DNA from: Rhodocyclales bacterium
GTDB lineage: Bacteria > Pseudomonadota > Gammaproteobacteria > Burkholderiales > Rhodocyclaceae
Length of the DNA stretch: 64,000 nt
Reading direction: 5' to 3'
Assembly (NCBI GenBank): GCA_003105015.1
Contig: PQAF01000034.1
Coordinates: forward strand, 1 to 64,000
In this document: positions 16,508 through 25,277 of the stretch, in pieces
Numbering within the stretch: the first letter of the stretch is position 1
Layout: each line of letters opens with the position of its first letter
Notes under the pieces: model-generated
Told to the model about the DNA's origin: nothing
The model's database searches: none
What the model saw: only the letters and a program-made list of their open reading frames with translations
Translations under genes and position numbers: made by a program

Positions 16508-18162
16508 CGAAGGGCGTCTTGCTGCCGGGTACGGACGATGCGGTTGCGCCCCAGCCGCTTGGCCTCGAGCAGCGCCTCGTCGGCGGCGTGGGTGAGGTCG
16601 TTGCCCGTGGTCCAGGCCGGGAAGCAGGCGATGCCGGCGCTGAAGGTGGCGCGCAGGGTGCCGCCGGCATGGGCGTGCGGCAGGGTGGCGAAGTCGGCGC
16701 GGATGCAGTCGAGCACGGCCTCGGCTTCGTCGAGGCAGGCGCTGCGCAGGACGACGAGGAACTCCTCGCCGCCGTAGCGCCCGATGATGTCCGAGGCGCG
16801 CAGCCTGCCTTTCAGCAGCCAGGCCAGGCTGCGGATGACCTGGTCGCCGACCGGGTGGCCGTAGGAGTCGTTGATCGACTTGAAATGGTCGATGTCGAGC
16901 ATCGCCACGCACAGCGGCTCGGGCGTGTTCTGCAGGGACTGCACCAGCAGGTTCAGGCGGCTCTTCGCCGCCGAGTGGTTGAGCAGGCCGGTCAGGCTGT
17001 CGTGCTGGCTGTGGCGCTGCATTTCGCGGTAGCGCTCGATCTTGGTCTTCACCACGGCCGCCAGCAGCACCGGGTTGCAGGGCTTGGTGAGGAACTGGTC
17101 GCCGCCCAGCCGCAAGGCCTCGACCTGCATGCCCATGTCGGTTTCGCTGGAGAGGTACACCACCGGCAGGGACTGGTAGGCCGTCAGCTGGCGCAGCACG
17201 CGGGTGGCCTCCACGCCGGTGCAGTGCGGCATGTACATGTCCATCAGGACGAGGTCGGGGCGATACTGCTCGACCGCCGACAGAAGCAGTTGCGGGTTGC
17301 CGATCGGGTGGCTGTCGATGCCGTGCTGCGACAGGGAACGCTGGATCATGGCGACCGCCGTCGGCGAGTCCTCCACCACGAGAACGCGGTAGGGATCCTG
17401 TTCGCGCGACTGCAGCAGGTCGAGGACGCGGCCGAGCACGGTGAAGGTTTCCTGCTCGGACTGGATGGCGGCGTCGGCCCCGGCGCGCATCAGCGCCACG
17501 GTGGTTTCCAGCGACTTGGGCACCGACAGGCAGAACAGCTGGCTGGTCGGATGCTCGCTGCGGATCTGCTGGATGGACTGCAGTTCTGGCGAGGCATAGC
17601 CGCCGGCCTGCGGGATGAACAGGGCGACGAGCGGCGAAGCGTCGTTCGGCGTCGGCTCGCCCCAGCCGAAACGCAGCACGCGGAAGCCGAAGAAGCCGAG
17701 CTGTTCGGTAAGGCCAGGCACCCAGGCGTGGCTTTCCTCGGCAATCAGCCAGATCGCGCGCGGCTTGGCCCACTCGGCGCCGGCATGCGGCAGCGGGGAA
17801 GGGTGGCGGCGATGTTCCTCATCGGCGCCGGGTTGGGGCGCCAGGGCGTGTTCGATGGTGTGCAGCAGGGTGTCGATCTGGCGTTCCAGGGCGGTCGCAT
17901 CCTGCGCGCCGACCGGATGCGACGATTCGTTGCCGAAAAGGGCCAGGGCGGCATTTTCCAGGCCCTCGCATTGGCGCAGCAGCCCCGGCAGCTTGAGGCT
18001 GTTCAGCTGCTCGGTGAGGTTGTCGAGGGCGAGCGTGAATTCGACGAAGTGCTCGAAGCTGCCGTGGGCGCCGTAATCCTGCCAGCGTGCCTTGAGCGAA
18101 CGCAGGCAGGCGTCCAGGGAACGCTGTTCGGGCGATTGGAAAACCGTGGCTTCGTTTTTCAT
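16504..18162 (-). CDS. Receiver-GGDEF diguanylate cyclase
   Basis: 552-aa cytoplasmic signalling protein. Residues about 1-110 are helical and unassigned, about 130-250 may be a degenerate receiver, about 255-375 is a REC domain (VLVVEDSP, acceptor Asp in LMDMYMP) and about 385-550 is the GGDEF domain with intact active site GRYGGEEF, so it should make cyclic di-GMP. I see no clear RxxD inhibitory site. Start 18162 is the most conservative; an in-frame ATG at 18177 is also possible, and neither has a strong ribosome site. It heads a two-gene unit with the transporter. Confidence 0.9.
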   Translation of the reverse strand: MKNEATVFQSPEQRSLDACLRSLKARWQDYGAHGSFEHFVEFTLALDNLTEQLNSLKLPGLLRQCEGLENAALALFGNESSHPVGAQDATALERQIDTLLHTIEHALAPQPGADEEHRRHPSPLPHAGAEWAKPRAIWLIAEESHAWVPGLTEQLGFFGFRVLRFGWGEPTPNDASPLVALFIPQAGGYASPELQSIQQIRSEHPTSQLFCLSVPKSLETTVALMRAGADAAIQSEQETFTVLGRVLDLLQSREQDPYRVLVVEDSPTAVAMIQRSLSQHGIDSHPIGNPQLLLSAVEQYRPDLVLMDMYMPHCTGVEATRVLRQLTAYQSLPVVYLSSETDMGMQVEALRLGGDQFLTKPCNPVLLAAVVKTKIERYREMQRHSQHDSLTGLLNHSAAKSRLNLLVQSLQNTPEPLCVAMLDIDHFKSINDSYGHPVGDQVIRSLAWLLKGRLRASDIIGRYGGEEFLVVLRSACLDEAEAVLDCIRADFATLPHAHAGGTLRATFSAGIACFPAWTTGNDLTHAADEALLEAKRLGRNRIVRTRQQDALR

Positions 18163-18271
18163 GGGGGAGAGGCGCATTATGGAGAAACGGCGACACCTCG
18201 GCAACGCCAGAAAACTCCAGGCGAAAAAATTTGAGGCCTCGCCGAAATGGGATCGGACTTAAAATACGCCC

Positions 18272-21200
18272 ATGTCGCCCCCCGCCTTCGTCCATCTCCG
18301 CCTGCACAGCGAATATTCCATAGCTGACGGCATGGTGCGCCTCGACGAGGCCGTGGCCCAGGCGGCCGCCGACGGCATGCCGGCGCTGGCGCTGACCGAC
18401 CTGGCCAACCTGTTCGGCATGGTCAAGTTCTACAGCGGGGCGCGCAGCCGCGGCCTCAAGCCGATCATCGGCTGCGACGCCTGGGTGGAGCCCGCCGCGG
18501 GGGCCGGCGACCGCGACCGGCCCGCCCGCCTGCTCCTGCTGGTGAAGAACCGCGGCGGCTACCTGCGCCTGTGCGAACTGCTGACGCAGGCCTATCTCGG
18601 GCCGCGCAGCCGCGGCCGGGCGGAGATTCCGCGCGCCGCCTTCGCTGCCGGCGACAATGCCGGCCTGATCGCCCTGTCCGGCGCCGCCCTGGGCGATGTC
18701 GGCCAGGCGCTCCTGATGGGCAACGCCGCCTCGGCCGAGGCGGCCGCGCGCGAGTGGGCGCGGCTGTTCCCCGACAGCTTCTACCTCGAGCTGCAGCGCT
18801 ACGGCCAGCCGCAGGCCGAAGCGCTGGTGGCGGCGAGCGTGGCGCTGGCGGCGCAACTGAACCTGCCGGTGGTGGCGACCCATCCCATCCAGTTCATCGA
18901 CAAGGACGACTTCAAGGCGCATGAGGCGCGTGTGTGCATCGCCGAGGGCTATGTGCTGGCCGACCCGCGCCGGCCGAAGCAGTTCACAGAGGAGCAGTAC
19001 TTCAAGTCGCAGGCCGAGATGCAGGCGCTCTTCGCCGACCTGCCGGAAGCGCTGGAAAATTCGGTCGAGATTGCCCGCCGCTGCAACCTGTCCATCGAAC
19101 TGGGCAAGAACCGGCTGCCGCAGTTTCCCGTGCCGGAAGGCGTCACCCTCGACGACTACCTGACGCAACAGGCAGAGGCGGGCTTGGAGCGGCGGCTCGC
19201 CCACCTCTATCCCGACACCACCGAGCGGGAGCAGAAGCGGCCGGAATACGCCGAGCGGCTCGCCTTCGAGTGCAAGACCATCCAGCAGATGGGCTTTCCC
19301 GGCTACTTCCTCATCGTCGCCGACTTCATCAACTGGGCCAAGCAGAACGGCGTGCCGGTCGGGCCCGGCCGCGGCTCCGGCGCCGGCTCGCTGGTGGCCT
19401 ACTCGCTCGGCATCACGGACCTCGACCCGCTGCGCTACGAGCTGCTGTTCGAGCGCTTCCTCAACCCGGAGCGGGTGTCGATGCCCGACTTCGACGTGGA
19501 CTTCTGCCAGGAAGGGCGCGATCGCGTCATCGACTACGTCAAGCGCAGCTACGGCAACCACGCCGTCTCGCAGATCGCCACCTTCGGCACCATGGCGGCC
19601 AAGGCGGTGATCCGCGACGTCGGCCGCGTGCTCGACCTCGGCTTCAATTTCGTCGACCAGTTCGCCAAGCTGATTCCCAACGAGCTGGGCATCACGCTGA
19701 AGGACGCGCGGGAGAAGGAGCCGGCCATCAACGAGCGCGCCGAGCGCGAGGAGGAGATCCGCCAGCTGCTCGAGCTGGCGGAGAAGCTGGAGGGCTTGAC
19801 GCGCAACGTCGGCATGCATGCCGGCGGCGTGCTCATCGCGCCGGGCAAGCTGACCGACTTCTGCCCGCTCTATTCGGCCGGCGGCGCCGAGTCGGCGGTG
19901 AGCCAGTTCGACAAGGACGACGTCGAGAAGGCCGGTCTGGTGAAGTTCGACTTCCTCGGTCTGCGCACGCTGACCATCCTGGCCGAGGCGGTGCGCTTCG
20001 TGAAGGAAGTGGAGGACGTCGAGGTGGACCTCGACCGGCTGCCGCTCGACGACAAGCCGACCTACGACCGCATCTTCAAGACGGCCAACACCACGGCGGT
20101 GTTCCAGTTCGAATCGCGCGGCATGAAGGACACGCTGGTGCAGGCCAAGCCCGACCGGCTGGAGGACCTCATCGCCCTGAACGCGCTCTACCGGCCGGGG
20201 CCGATGGACTTCATTCCGAACTTCATCGCGCGCAAGCACGGCCGCGAGCGCATCGTCTATCCGCACCCGCTGCTCGAGCGGGTCGTCGGCATGACCTACG
20301 GCATCATGGTGTACCAGGAGCAGGTGATGCAGGCCGCCCAGGTGGTGGCCGGCTACTCGCTCGGCGGCGCCGATCTCCTGCGCCGCGCCATGGGCAAGAA
20401 GAAGCCGGAGGAGATGGCCCAGCAGCGCGCGATCTTCGTCGCGGGCGCCGAGAAAAACGGCATCGGCGCCGACAAGGCCAACGAGATCTTCGACACCATG
20501 GAGAAGTTCGCCGGCTACGGCTTCAACAAGTCCCACGCCGCCGCCTACTCCCTCGTCGCCTACCAGACGGCGTATCTCAAGTGCCACCATCCGGCGGCTT
20601 TCATGGCGGCGACGCTGTCCTCGGAAATGGCCGATACCGACAAGGTGCAGTTCTTCGTCGCCGACGCCGTCTCCAACGGACTGACTTTCCTGCCGCCCGA
20701 CGTCAACCGCAGCCGCCACCGCTTCACGCCGGTGGACGCGAAGACCATCCGTTACGGGCTGGGCGCCATCAAGGGCACCGGCGAGTCGGCCATCGGCGCG
20801 ATGCAGCGCGCGCGCGAGGCCGGCGGCGACTTCACGGACCTCTTCGATTTCTGCAGGCGCATCGACAAGCGCGTGGTGAACCGACGCGTCATCGAGGCGC
20901 TGATCCGCGCCGGCGCCTTCGATTCCATCGACGAGCGCCGTGCCAGCCTGATGGCCTCGGTCGGCATCGCCCTGGAGGCGGCGGAGCAGGCCGAGCGCAA
21001 CGCCCTGCAGGTCGGCCTTTTCGATGCCGGCGGCGGACAGGACCAGCCGTTGAAGATGATCGAGGCGACGCCCTGGAGCGAGCGCGAGCGGCTGCTCAAC
21101 GAGAAGCAGGCGCTCGGCTTCTTCCTCTCGGGGCATCCCTACAACGAGGTGCGCGCCGAGCTGTCGGCCTTCATCCGCCGCCCGCTCTCGGCACTCGAGC

Positions 21201-21721
21201 CGCAGAAGGAGCCGGTGCTGCTGGCCGGCATCGTCACCGCCACCCGTACCCAGATGACCCGCCGCGGCAAGATGATCGTCGTCACGCTCGACGACGGCAC
21301 GGCGCAGGTCGAGATGACGGTGTTCAACGAACTGTACGACGCCGAGCGCGCCAAGATCCGCGAGGACGAGCCGCTCATCGTCGAGGGCAAGGTGAGCCGC
21401 GACGACTTCAACGGCGGCCTGCGCGTGGTGGCCGACAGGCTGATGACCCTGGCCGAGGCGCGTGGACGCTATGCCAAGGCGCTGCGCCTGGCGCTGAACG
21501 GAAAAGTCAGTCGCGGCGATACGGCGGCCGCCGAGCGGTTGCGCGTCCTCCTGGCGCCATATCGCAACGGGCCCTGCCCGGTGCGCGTGCGCTACCGCAA
21601 TGCGCAGGCCGAGTGCGAGCTGCCGCTGGGTGAGTCGTGGCGGGTGCGCCTCGACGACGAGTTGCTGTCCGGCCTGCAGCAGTGGCTGCAGGCGGAGAAC
21701 GTCGAGGTGATCTACCAATGA
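18272..21721 (+). CDS. dnaE: DNA polymerase III alpha subunit
   Basis: 1149-aa replicative polymerase catalytic subunit. PHP domain at the N-terminus (HLRLHSEYS near residue 8), palm with GRGSGAGSLVAY near 370 and the metal aspartates in PDFDVDF near 408, fingers/thumb, helix-hairpin-helix, then the OB fold (about 985-1070, VLLAGIVTATRTQMT) and C-terminal tau-binding region. Length matches DnaE1 (about 1160). AT-rich sequence with TTAAAATAC precedes the start. Its stop overlaps the next gene's ATG. Confidence 0.98.
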   Translation: MSPPAFVHLRLHSEYSIADGMVRLDEAVAQAAADGMPALALTDLANLFGMVKFYSGARSRGLKPIIGCDAWVEPAAGAGDRDRPARLLLLVKNRGGYLRLCELLTQAYLGPRSRGRAEIPRAAFAAGDNAGLIALSGAALGDVGQALLMGNAASAEAAAREWARLFPDSFYLELQRYGQPQAEALVAASVALAAQLNLPVVATHPIQFIDKDDFKAHEARVCIAEGYVLADPRRPKQFTEEQYFKSQAEMQALFADLPEALENSVEIARRCNLSIELGKNRLPQFPVPEGVTLDDYLTQQAEAGLERRLAHLYPDTTEREQKRPEYAERLAFECKTIQQMGFPGYFLIVADFINWAKQNGVPVGPGRGSGAGSLVAYSLGITDLDPLRYELLFERFLNPERVSMPDFDVDFCQEGRDRVIDYVKRSYGNHAVSQIATFGTMAAKAVIRDVGRVLDLGFNFVDQFAKLIPNELGITLKDAREKEPAINERAEREEEIRQLLELAEKLEGLTRNVGMHAGGVLIAPGKLTDFCPLYSAGGAESAVSQFDKDDVEKAGLVKFDFLGLRTLTILAEAVRFVKEVEDVEVDLDRLPLDDKPTYDRIFKTANTTAVFQFESRGMKDTLVQAKPDRLEDLIALNALYRPGPMDFIPNFIARKHGRERIVYPHPLLERVVGMTYGIMVYQEQVMQAAQVVAGYSLGGADLLRRAMGKKKPEEMAQQRAIFVAGAEKNGIGADKANEIFDTMEKFAGYGFNKSHAAAYSLVAYQTAYLKCHHPAAFMAATLSSEMADTDKVQFFVADAVSNGLTFLPPDVNRSRHRFTPVDAKTIRYGLGAIKGTGESAIGAMQRAREAGGDFTDLFDFCRRIDKRVVNRRVIEALIRAGAFDSIDERRASLMASVGIALEAAEQAERNALQVGLFDAGGGQDQPLKMIEATPWSERERLLNEKQALGFFLSGHPYNEVRAELSAFIRRPLSALEPQKEPVLLAGIVTATRTQMTRRGKMIVVTLDDGTAQVEMTVFNELYDAERAKIREDEPLIVEGKVSRDDFNGGLRVVADRLMTLAEARGRYAKALRLALNGKVSRGDTAAAERLRVLLAPYRNGPCPVRVRYRNAQAECELPLGESWRVRLDDELLSGLQQWLQAENVEVIYQ
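20679..20688 (-). repeat. AAAGTCAGTC word, copy 8
   Basis: Exact copy in dnaE, encoding Gly-Leu-Thr-Phe in the conserved fingers region, where the protein sequence already permits it. Confidence 0.65.
21503..21512 (+). repeat. AAAGTCAGTC word, copy 9
   Basis: Exact copy near the dnaE 3' end, encoding Lys-Val-Ser-Arg in the variable region after the OB fold. It is followed by GCGGCG. Confidence 0.7.
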
Positions 21722-22221
21722 GCTTCTTCATCGACAGCGCGATGCTGGATGCGCTCGGCGCCGAGGCAAAGCAAAGCCTGCGCCTGCGCAAGAACCGCAA
21801 TTTCCATGCGCACGAATCGGCGGCTTCGCACCGCTTGCTGAACGCGCTGGAACCCGGCTCCTACCTGCAGCCGCATCGCCATCTTGATGCAACGAAGGAC
21901 GAGTCCATCCTCATCCTGCGCGGGGTGCTGGGGGCAGTCTTCTTCGACGAATCCGGCGCGGTGACGGACACGGCGCTGCTGTCCCCAGGCGGCGCGACGG
22001 TGGGGCTGAATATCCCGAGCGGCACCTACCATACGGTTTTCGCCCTCGAGGCGGGGACGGTTATCTTCGAGGCCAAGGCGGGACCTTACGCGCCGCTTGT
22101 GGCGGCGGAAAAAGCGCCTTGGGCGCCGGCCGAAGGCGCCGTGGAGGCGAAAGATTACATGGAGAGACTGAGCCGTCTTGTCGTGTCGCGCGAGGCCGAC
22201 AACAAGGCTGGGAGGCAGTAG
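21718..22221 (+). CDS. WbuC-family cupin metalloprotein
   Basis: 167-aa single cupin. The metal motif is PHRHLDATKDESILILRG near residues 56-73 (two His, one Glu), with a later His in GTYHTVFA near 104. WbuC proteins occur near O-antigen or unrelated genes and their reaction is unknown. It overlaps the dnaE stop by four bases (ATGA), so it is translated as part of the dnaE transcript. It converges with the peroxiredoxin gene, separated by one base. Confidence 0.85.
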   Translation: MSFFIDSAMLDALGAEAKQSLRLRKNRNFHAHESAASHRLLNALEPGSYLQPHRHLDATKDESILILRGVLGAVFFDESGAVTDTALLSPGGATVGLNIPSGTYHTVFALEAGTVIFEAKAGPYAPLVAAEKAPWAPAEGAVEAKDYMERLSRLVVSREADNKAGRQ

Positions 22222-22222
22222 G

Positions 22223-22732
22223 TCAACCGAGGCAGGCCAGCATGGCTTCCGCGCCGGAGACCTCGAATTTCCCCGGTGCCTCGACGTTCAGCTGTTTCAC
22301 CACGCCATCTTCTACCAACATCGAGAAGCGTTGCATGCGCAGGCCCATGCCGCGCGGCGTCAGGTCCATCTCCAGGCCTAGCGCGCGCGTCCAGGAGGCA
22401 TTGCCGTCGCCGAGCATGCGCACGCGGCCGTCGACGCCCTGGTCATGACCCCAGGCGCCCATGACGAAAGCGTCGTTGGCCGCCACGCACCAGATTTCAT
22501 CGACCCCCTTGGCCTTCAGCGCCTGGTATTGGGCGAGATACCCCGGCAGGTGCTTGGCGGAGCAGGTCGGCGTGTAGGCGCCGGGCAGGCCGAAGACGAC
22601 GATGCGCTTGCCGCGGGCCGCGGCGAGGACGTCCACCTCTTCGGGATTCATCGGACAGCCGGCGGCCTCGTCGAAATGGGTGGCTTCGGTGAGCGTGCCG
22701 GCGGGGAGCTTGTCGCCGATCTTGATGGTCAT
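22223..22732 (-). CDS. Peroxiredoxin (Prx5-type)
   Basis: 169-aa thiol peroxidase expected to reduce H2O2 and organic peroxides. The active site PGAYTPTCS carries the peroxidatic Cys near residue 57, and GLEMDLTPRGMG is typical of Prx5. No fused glutaredoxin domain is present, so it needs an external thiol donor. GGAGG precedes the ATG. It is last in the row rubrerythrin, Fe-S oxidoreductase, DUF3501, peroxiredoxin, 12 bp after DUF3501, supporting joint peroxide control. Confidence 0.93.
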   Translation of the reverse strand: MTIKIGDKLPAGTLTEATHFDEAAGCPMNPEEVDVLAAARGKRIVVFGLPGAYTPTCSAKHLPGYLAQYQALKAKGVDEIWCVAANDAFVMGAWGHDQGVDGRVRMLGDGNASWTRALGLEMDLTPRGMGLRMQRFSMLVEDGVVKQLNVEAPGKFEVSGAEAMLACLG

Positions 22733-22744
22733 GTCGCCTCCTTT

Positions 22745-23320
22745 TTACGCCAGGTCTGCCGCCAGCGAATCGCGCACGGCCGGCGGCACGGTGACGGATT
22801 CGCGGTAGAGGTCGTGGTCGATGCCGGCGCGGATGGCGGCGCCGCCCTTCGCCGCGGCGATCATCTGTGGCGTCAGCTCGAAGCGCAGGAAGTGCACCGC
22901 GGCGGTCTTGTCCTCGGTCTCGCGGTCGAGGTCCTCGTTGGCGATGGGGTACACCTTCTCGCAGCCCTCGACCTGCATCCAGACCTTCTTCTCGATGCCG
23001 ATCAGCTTCGCCAGGGCCGTGCGGCGCTCGCTCTCGTCGCTATATTCGACCATGAAGGTGGCCTTCCAGTTGTGGCCGTCAGGGATGAGCGGGTTGTAGA
23101 CGTCCAGTTCCTCCTGGATCAGTTCCGGCTCGAACATGCGCTCGAGGCGCAGCATCTCCTGCACCTGGTACTGCATGGTGAGGGCGTCCTCGAAATACAG
23201 TGTGGCGTGATCGCCGATCGGCAGCTGGCGGTTCTTCTTGTGCGCGATCACCTTGGCGCGGAACTCCGGCCGCACGCGGGCGTATTTCTCGAGGCTGAAA
23301 AGGTCTTCGTGGCGCAACAT
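22745..23320 (-). CDS. DUF3501 family protein
   Basis: 191-aa protein of unknown function. It is soluble and acidic, with conserved blocks near the N-terminus (LEKYARVRPEFRAKVIAHKK) and FEDALTMQYQVQEMLRLERM. Family members travel with rubrerythrin and a GlpC-like Fe-S protein in many proteobacteria, as here. It starts 2 bp after the stop of the Fe-S gene. A role in peroxide defence or in assembling the pair is inferred only from this association. Full length for the family. Confidence 0.88.
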   Translation of the reverse strand: MLRHEDLFSLEKYARVRPEFRAKVIAHKKNRQLPIGDHATLYFEDALTMQYQVQEMLRLERMFEPELIQEELDVYNPLIPDGHNWKATFMVEYSDESERRTALAKLIGIEKKVWMQVEGCEKVYPIANEDLDRETEDKTAAVHFLRFELTPQMIAAAKGGAAIRAGIDHDLYRESVTVPPAVRDSLAADLA

Positions 23321-23322
23321 AG

Positions 23323-24660
23323 TCAGACTCCGTAGGCTTTTCTCAACAGGGTGATGGGGTGTTCGGGCGACGTGCCGTCGCCGCGGATATGGCCGATGTG
23401 GTGGCCCGCCATGGCGCAGTCGCTGCCGTAGTGGTCGGGCTGCGCCTCGTTCACGCGCTTGACCACCGGCTTGACGATCTTCACGGCGAATTCGTGGAAT
23501 TCCTTCTTCACGGCGTAGGTGCCGTCGTGGCCGGAGCAGCGCTCGATGATGTCCACCTCGGTGCCCGGCACCAGGGACAGCGCCTCCTTCGTCTTCGGCC
23601 CGATGTTCTGCACGCGCTGGTGGCAGGCGGCATGGTAGGACACCTTGCCCAGCGGCGACTTGAAGTTAGTCTTCAGCTTGCCTTCCCTGTGGCGCAGCAT
23701 CAGGTACTCGAAGGGGTCGTAGAAGGCGTTCTTCACCTTCAGCACCTCCGGGTCGTCCGGGAACATCAGCGGCAACTCCTGCTTGAACATCAGCACGCAG
23801 GAGGGCACCAGCGCGGTGAGGTCCCAGCCGGCGTCGACCAGCTTCGCCAGTTGCGGAATGTTCACTTCCTTCGCCGCCTTGACGGACTCGAGGTCGCCCA
23901 GCTCCAGTTTCGGCATGCCGCAGCAGCGTTCCCTCTCGGCCAGCGTGACCGGGATGCCGTTGTGGGCGAACACGGCGGCGAGGTCCTCGCCGGGGCCGGG
24001 CTCGTTGCGGTTCATGTAGCAGGTGGCGAAGAGGGCCACCTTGCCTTTCGTCTCGCCCGCTGGTTCGGCCGGCGTGTCGAGCGGCAGCTTGTCCAGGCGG
24101 CTGCGCAGCGGCCGGCTGGAGAACTCGGGCAGCCAGGCCTCGGCATGGATGCCGGCGACGGCTTCCAGCGCCTTGCGGGCAGGACCGATCTTGTTGACGG
24201 CATTCACCGTCTGGGCGACGACCGGTATCCCGGCGAGCTTGCCGACCGCGTCGGTGCTGGTCAGCACCTTGTCGCGCAGCTTGGTGGTGCCCTTCTTGAA
24301 GTGCACCGCCTTGGCGCGCAGCATGAGATGCGGGAAATCCAGGTTCCACTCATGCGGCGGCACGTAGGGGCACTTGGTCATGTAGCAGAGGTCGCACAGG
24401 TAGCAGTGCTCGACGACTTTCCAGTAGTCCTCCTTCTTGACGCCGTCCACCTCCAGGGTCGGCGACTCGTCGACCAGGTCGAACAGGGTCGGGAAGGACT
24501 GGCACAGGCTGACGCAGCGACGGCAGCCATGGCAGATGTCGAAGACGCGCTCCATCTCGTGGTTGAGCGCGGCCTCGTCGTAGAAAGCCGGATTGTTCCA
24601 GTCGAGGGGGTGACGGGTGGGCGCTTCGAGGTTGCCTTCGCGGGACGTCGGTGCGGCCAT
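23323..24660 (-). CDS. GlpC/HdrB-like Fe-S oxidoreductase
   Basis: 445-aa electron-transfer protein. Two 4Fe-4S sites lie at CHGCRRCVSLC (near residues 44-54) and CYLCDLCYMTKCP (near 86-98). Two CCG-type domains follow: the first has ERCCGMPK near 250, while the second reads ERCSGHDGTY, with Ser replacing one Cys. No membrane segment is visible, so it is peripheral or soluble. Its position between rubrerythrin and DUF3501 suggests that it feeds electrons to the rubrerythrin, which lacks its own rubredoxin domain; this is inference. Confidence 0.92.
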   Translation of the reverse strand: MAAPTSREGNLEAPTRHPLDWNNPAFYDEAALNHEMERVFDICHGCRRCVSLCQSFPTLFDLVDESPTLEVDGVKKEDYWKVVEHCYLCDLCYMTKCPYVPPHEWNLDFPHLMLRAKAVHFKKGTTKLRDKVLTSTDAVGKLAGIPVVAQTVNAVNKIGPARKALEAVAGIHAEAWLPEFSSRPLRSRLDKLPLDTPAEPAGETKGKVALFATCYMNRNEPGPGEDLAAVFAHNGIPVTLAERERCCGMPKLELGDLESVKAAKEVNIPQLAKLVDAGWDLTALVPSCVLMFKQELPLMFPDDPEVLKVKNAFYDPFEYLMLRHREGKLKTNFKSPLGKVSYHAACHQRVQNIGPKTKEALSLVPGTEVDIIERCSGHDGTYAVKKEFHEFAVKIVKPVVKRVNEAQPDHYGSDCAMAGHHIGHIRGDGTSPEHPITLLRKAYGV

Positions 24661-24690
24661 GTTGTTCTCCCTATGTTTCTTTGGAAAGCG

Positions 24691-24713
24691 CGTCCGGCCC
24701 CGAGGCGGGGCCG
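24691..24713 (-). terminator. Strong hairpin between rubrerythrin and Fe-S genes
   Basis: Perfect 10-bp inverted repeat TCCGGCCCCG / CGGGGCCGGA with a 3-base loop, 18 bp past the rubrerythrin stop. No T run follows on the minus strand, so it is more likely a partial attenuator or RNase-blocking stem that raises rubrerythrin mRNA relative to downstream genes than a full terminator. Confidence 0.55.
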
Positions 24714-24730
24714 GAAGGCTTCCTTCTTCC

Positions 24731-25150
24731 TTACTTGCCCAGTTCGTTCAGGGCCTTCTGGTAGCGGTTGGCGTGCGAACGCTCCGCCTTGGCCAGGGTC
24801 TCGAACCAGTCGGCGATCTCGTCGAAGCCCTCGGAACGCGCGTCCTTCGCCATGCCCGGGTACATGTCGGTGTACTCGTGGGTCTCGCCGGCGACGGCGG
24901 ACTTCAGATTGTCGGCGGTGGCGCCGAAGGGCAGGCCGGTGGCCGGGTCGCCGCACTTCTCCAGGTACTCCAGATGTCCGTGGGCGTGGCCGGTCTCGCC
25001 TTCAGCGGTCGAGCGGAACAGGGCCGCCACGTCGGCATAGCCCTCGACGTCGGCCTTGTTTGCGAAGTACAGGTAGCGGCGGTTGGCCTGGGATTCGCCG
25101 GCAAAGGCGTCCTTCAGATGCTTTTCGGTTTTGCTTCCTTTGAGTTGCAT
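24731..25150 (-). CDS. Rubrerythrin without rubredoxin domain
   Basis: 139-aa ferritin-like diiron protein that reduces H2O2. The four-helix bundle ligands are visible: E in [11 protein letters not shown] near 19, GETGHAHGH near 53-61, E in [12 protein letters not shown] and [11 protein letters not shown] near 125. Classical rubrerythrin has about 50 further residues with a CxxC rubredoxin module; none is here, so an external electron donor is needed. ATG 25150 is chosen over 25183 because GAGGAG lies just upstream. First gene after oxyR on the same strand. Confidence 0.93.
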   Translation of the reverse strand: MQLKGSKTEKHLKDAFAGESQANRRYLYFANKADVEGYADVAALFRSTAEGETGHAHGHLEYLEKCGDPATGLPFGATADNLKSAVAGETHEYTDMYPGMAKDARSEGFDEIADWFETLAKAERSHANRYQKALNELGK

Positions 25151-25220
25151 GGTCTGACTCCTCACGTGGGTTGAATGCGACAAGACCTAACGAACGGCCT
25201 TGACGGAGCCAAAGATATTC

Positions 25221-25238
25221 CCCTTTCAAGCGAAAGGG
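25221..25238 (-). terminator. Hairpin downstream of oxyR
   Basis: Perfect 7-bp stem CCCTTTC-AAGC-GAAAGGG about 40 bp after the oxyR stop, in the A/T-rich leader of the rubrerythrin gene. There is no T tract on the minus strand; on the plus strand ATTTTTT follows after several bases. Terminator or leader structure are both possible. Confidence 0.35.
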
Positions 25239-25262
25239 AAATTGGATTTTTTAAACTTTCAG

Positions 25263-25277
25263 ATAGTCTTTCGCTAT
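25263..25277 (-). promoter_or_regulatory. OxyR-type half operator upstream of rubrerythrin
   Basis: ATAG-N7-CTAT, the half-element of the four-part OxyR motif (ATAG-N7-CTAT-N7-ATAG-N7-CTAT), lies about 115 bp upstream of the rubrerythrin start and overlaps the oxyR stop codon. The second half is not recognisable. With oxyR directly upstream, this supports peroxide-induced transcription of the rubrerythrin gene and those following it. Confidence 0.5.

Noticed and set aside
17819..21718. 1299-aa minus-strand frame opposite dnaE
   Set aside because: Shadow of dnaE in a high-G+C genome. The translation has no family motifs and no ribosome site.
23359..25143. 594-aa plus-strand frame opposite the Fe-S and rubrerythrin genes
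   Set aside because: Antisense shadow; the minus-strand genes have intact cysteine and diiron motifs.
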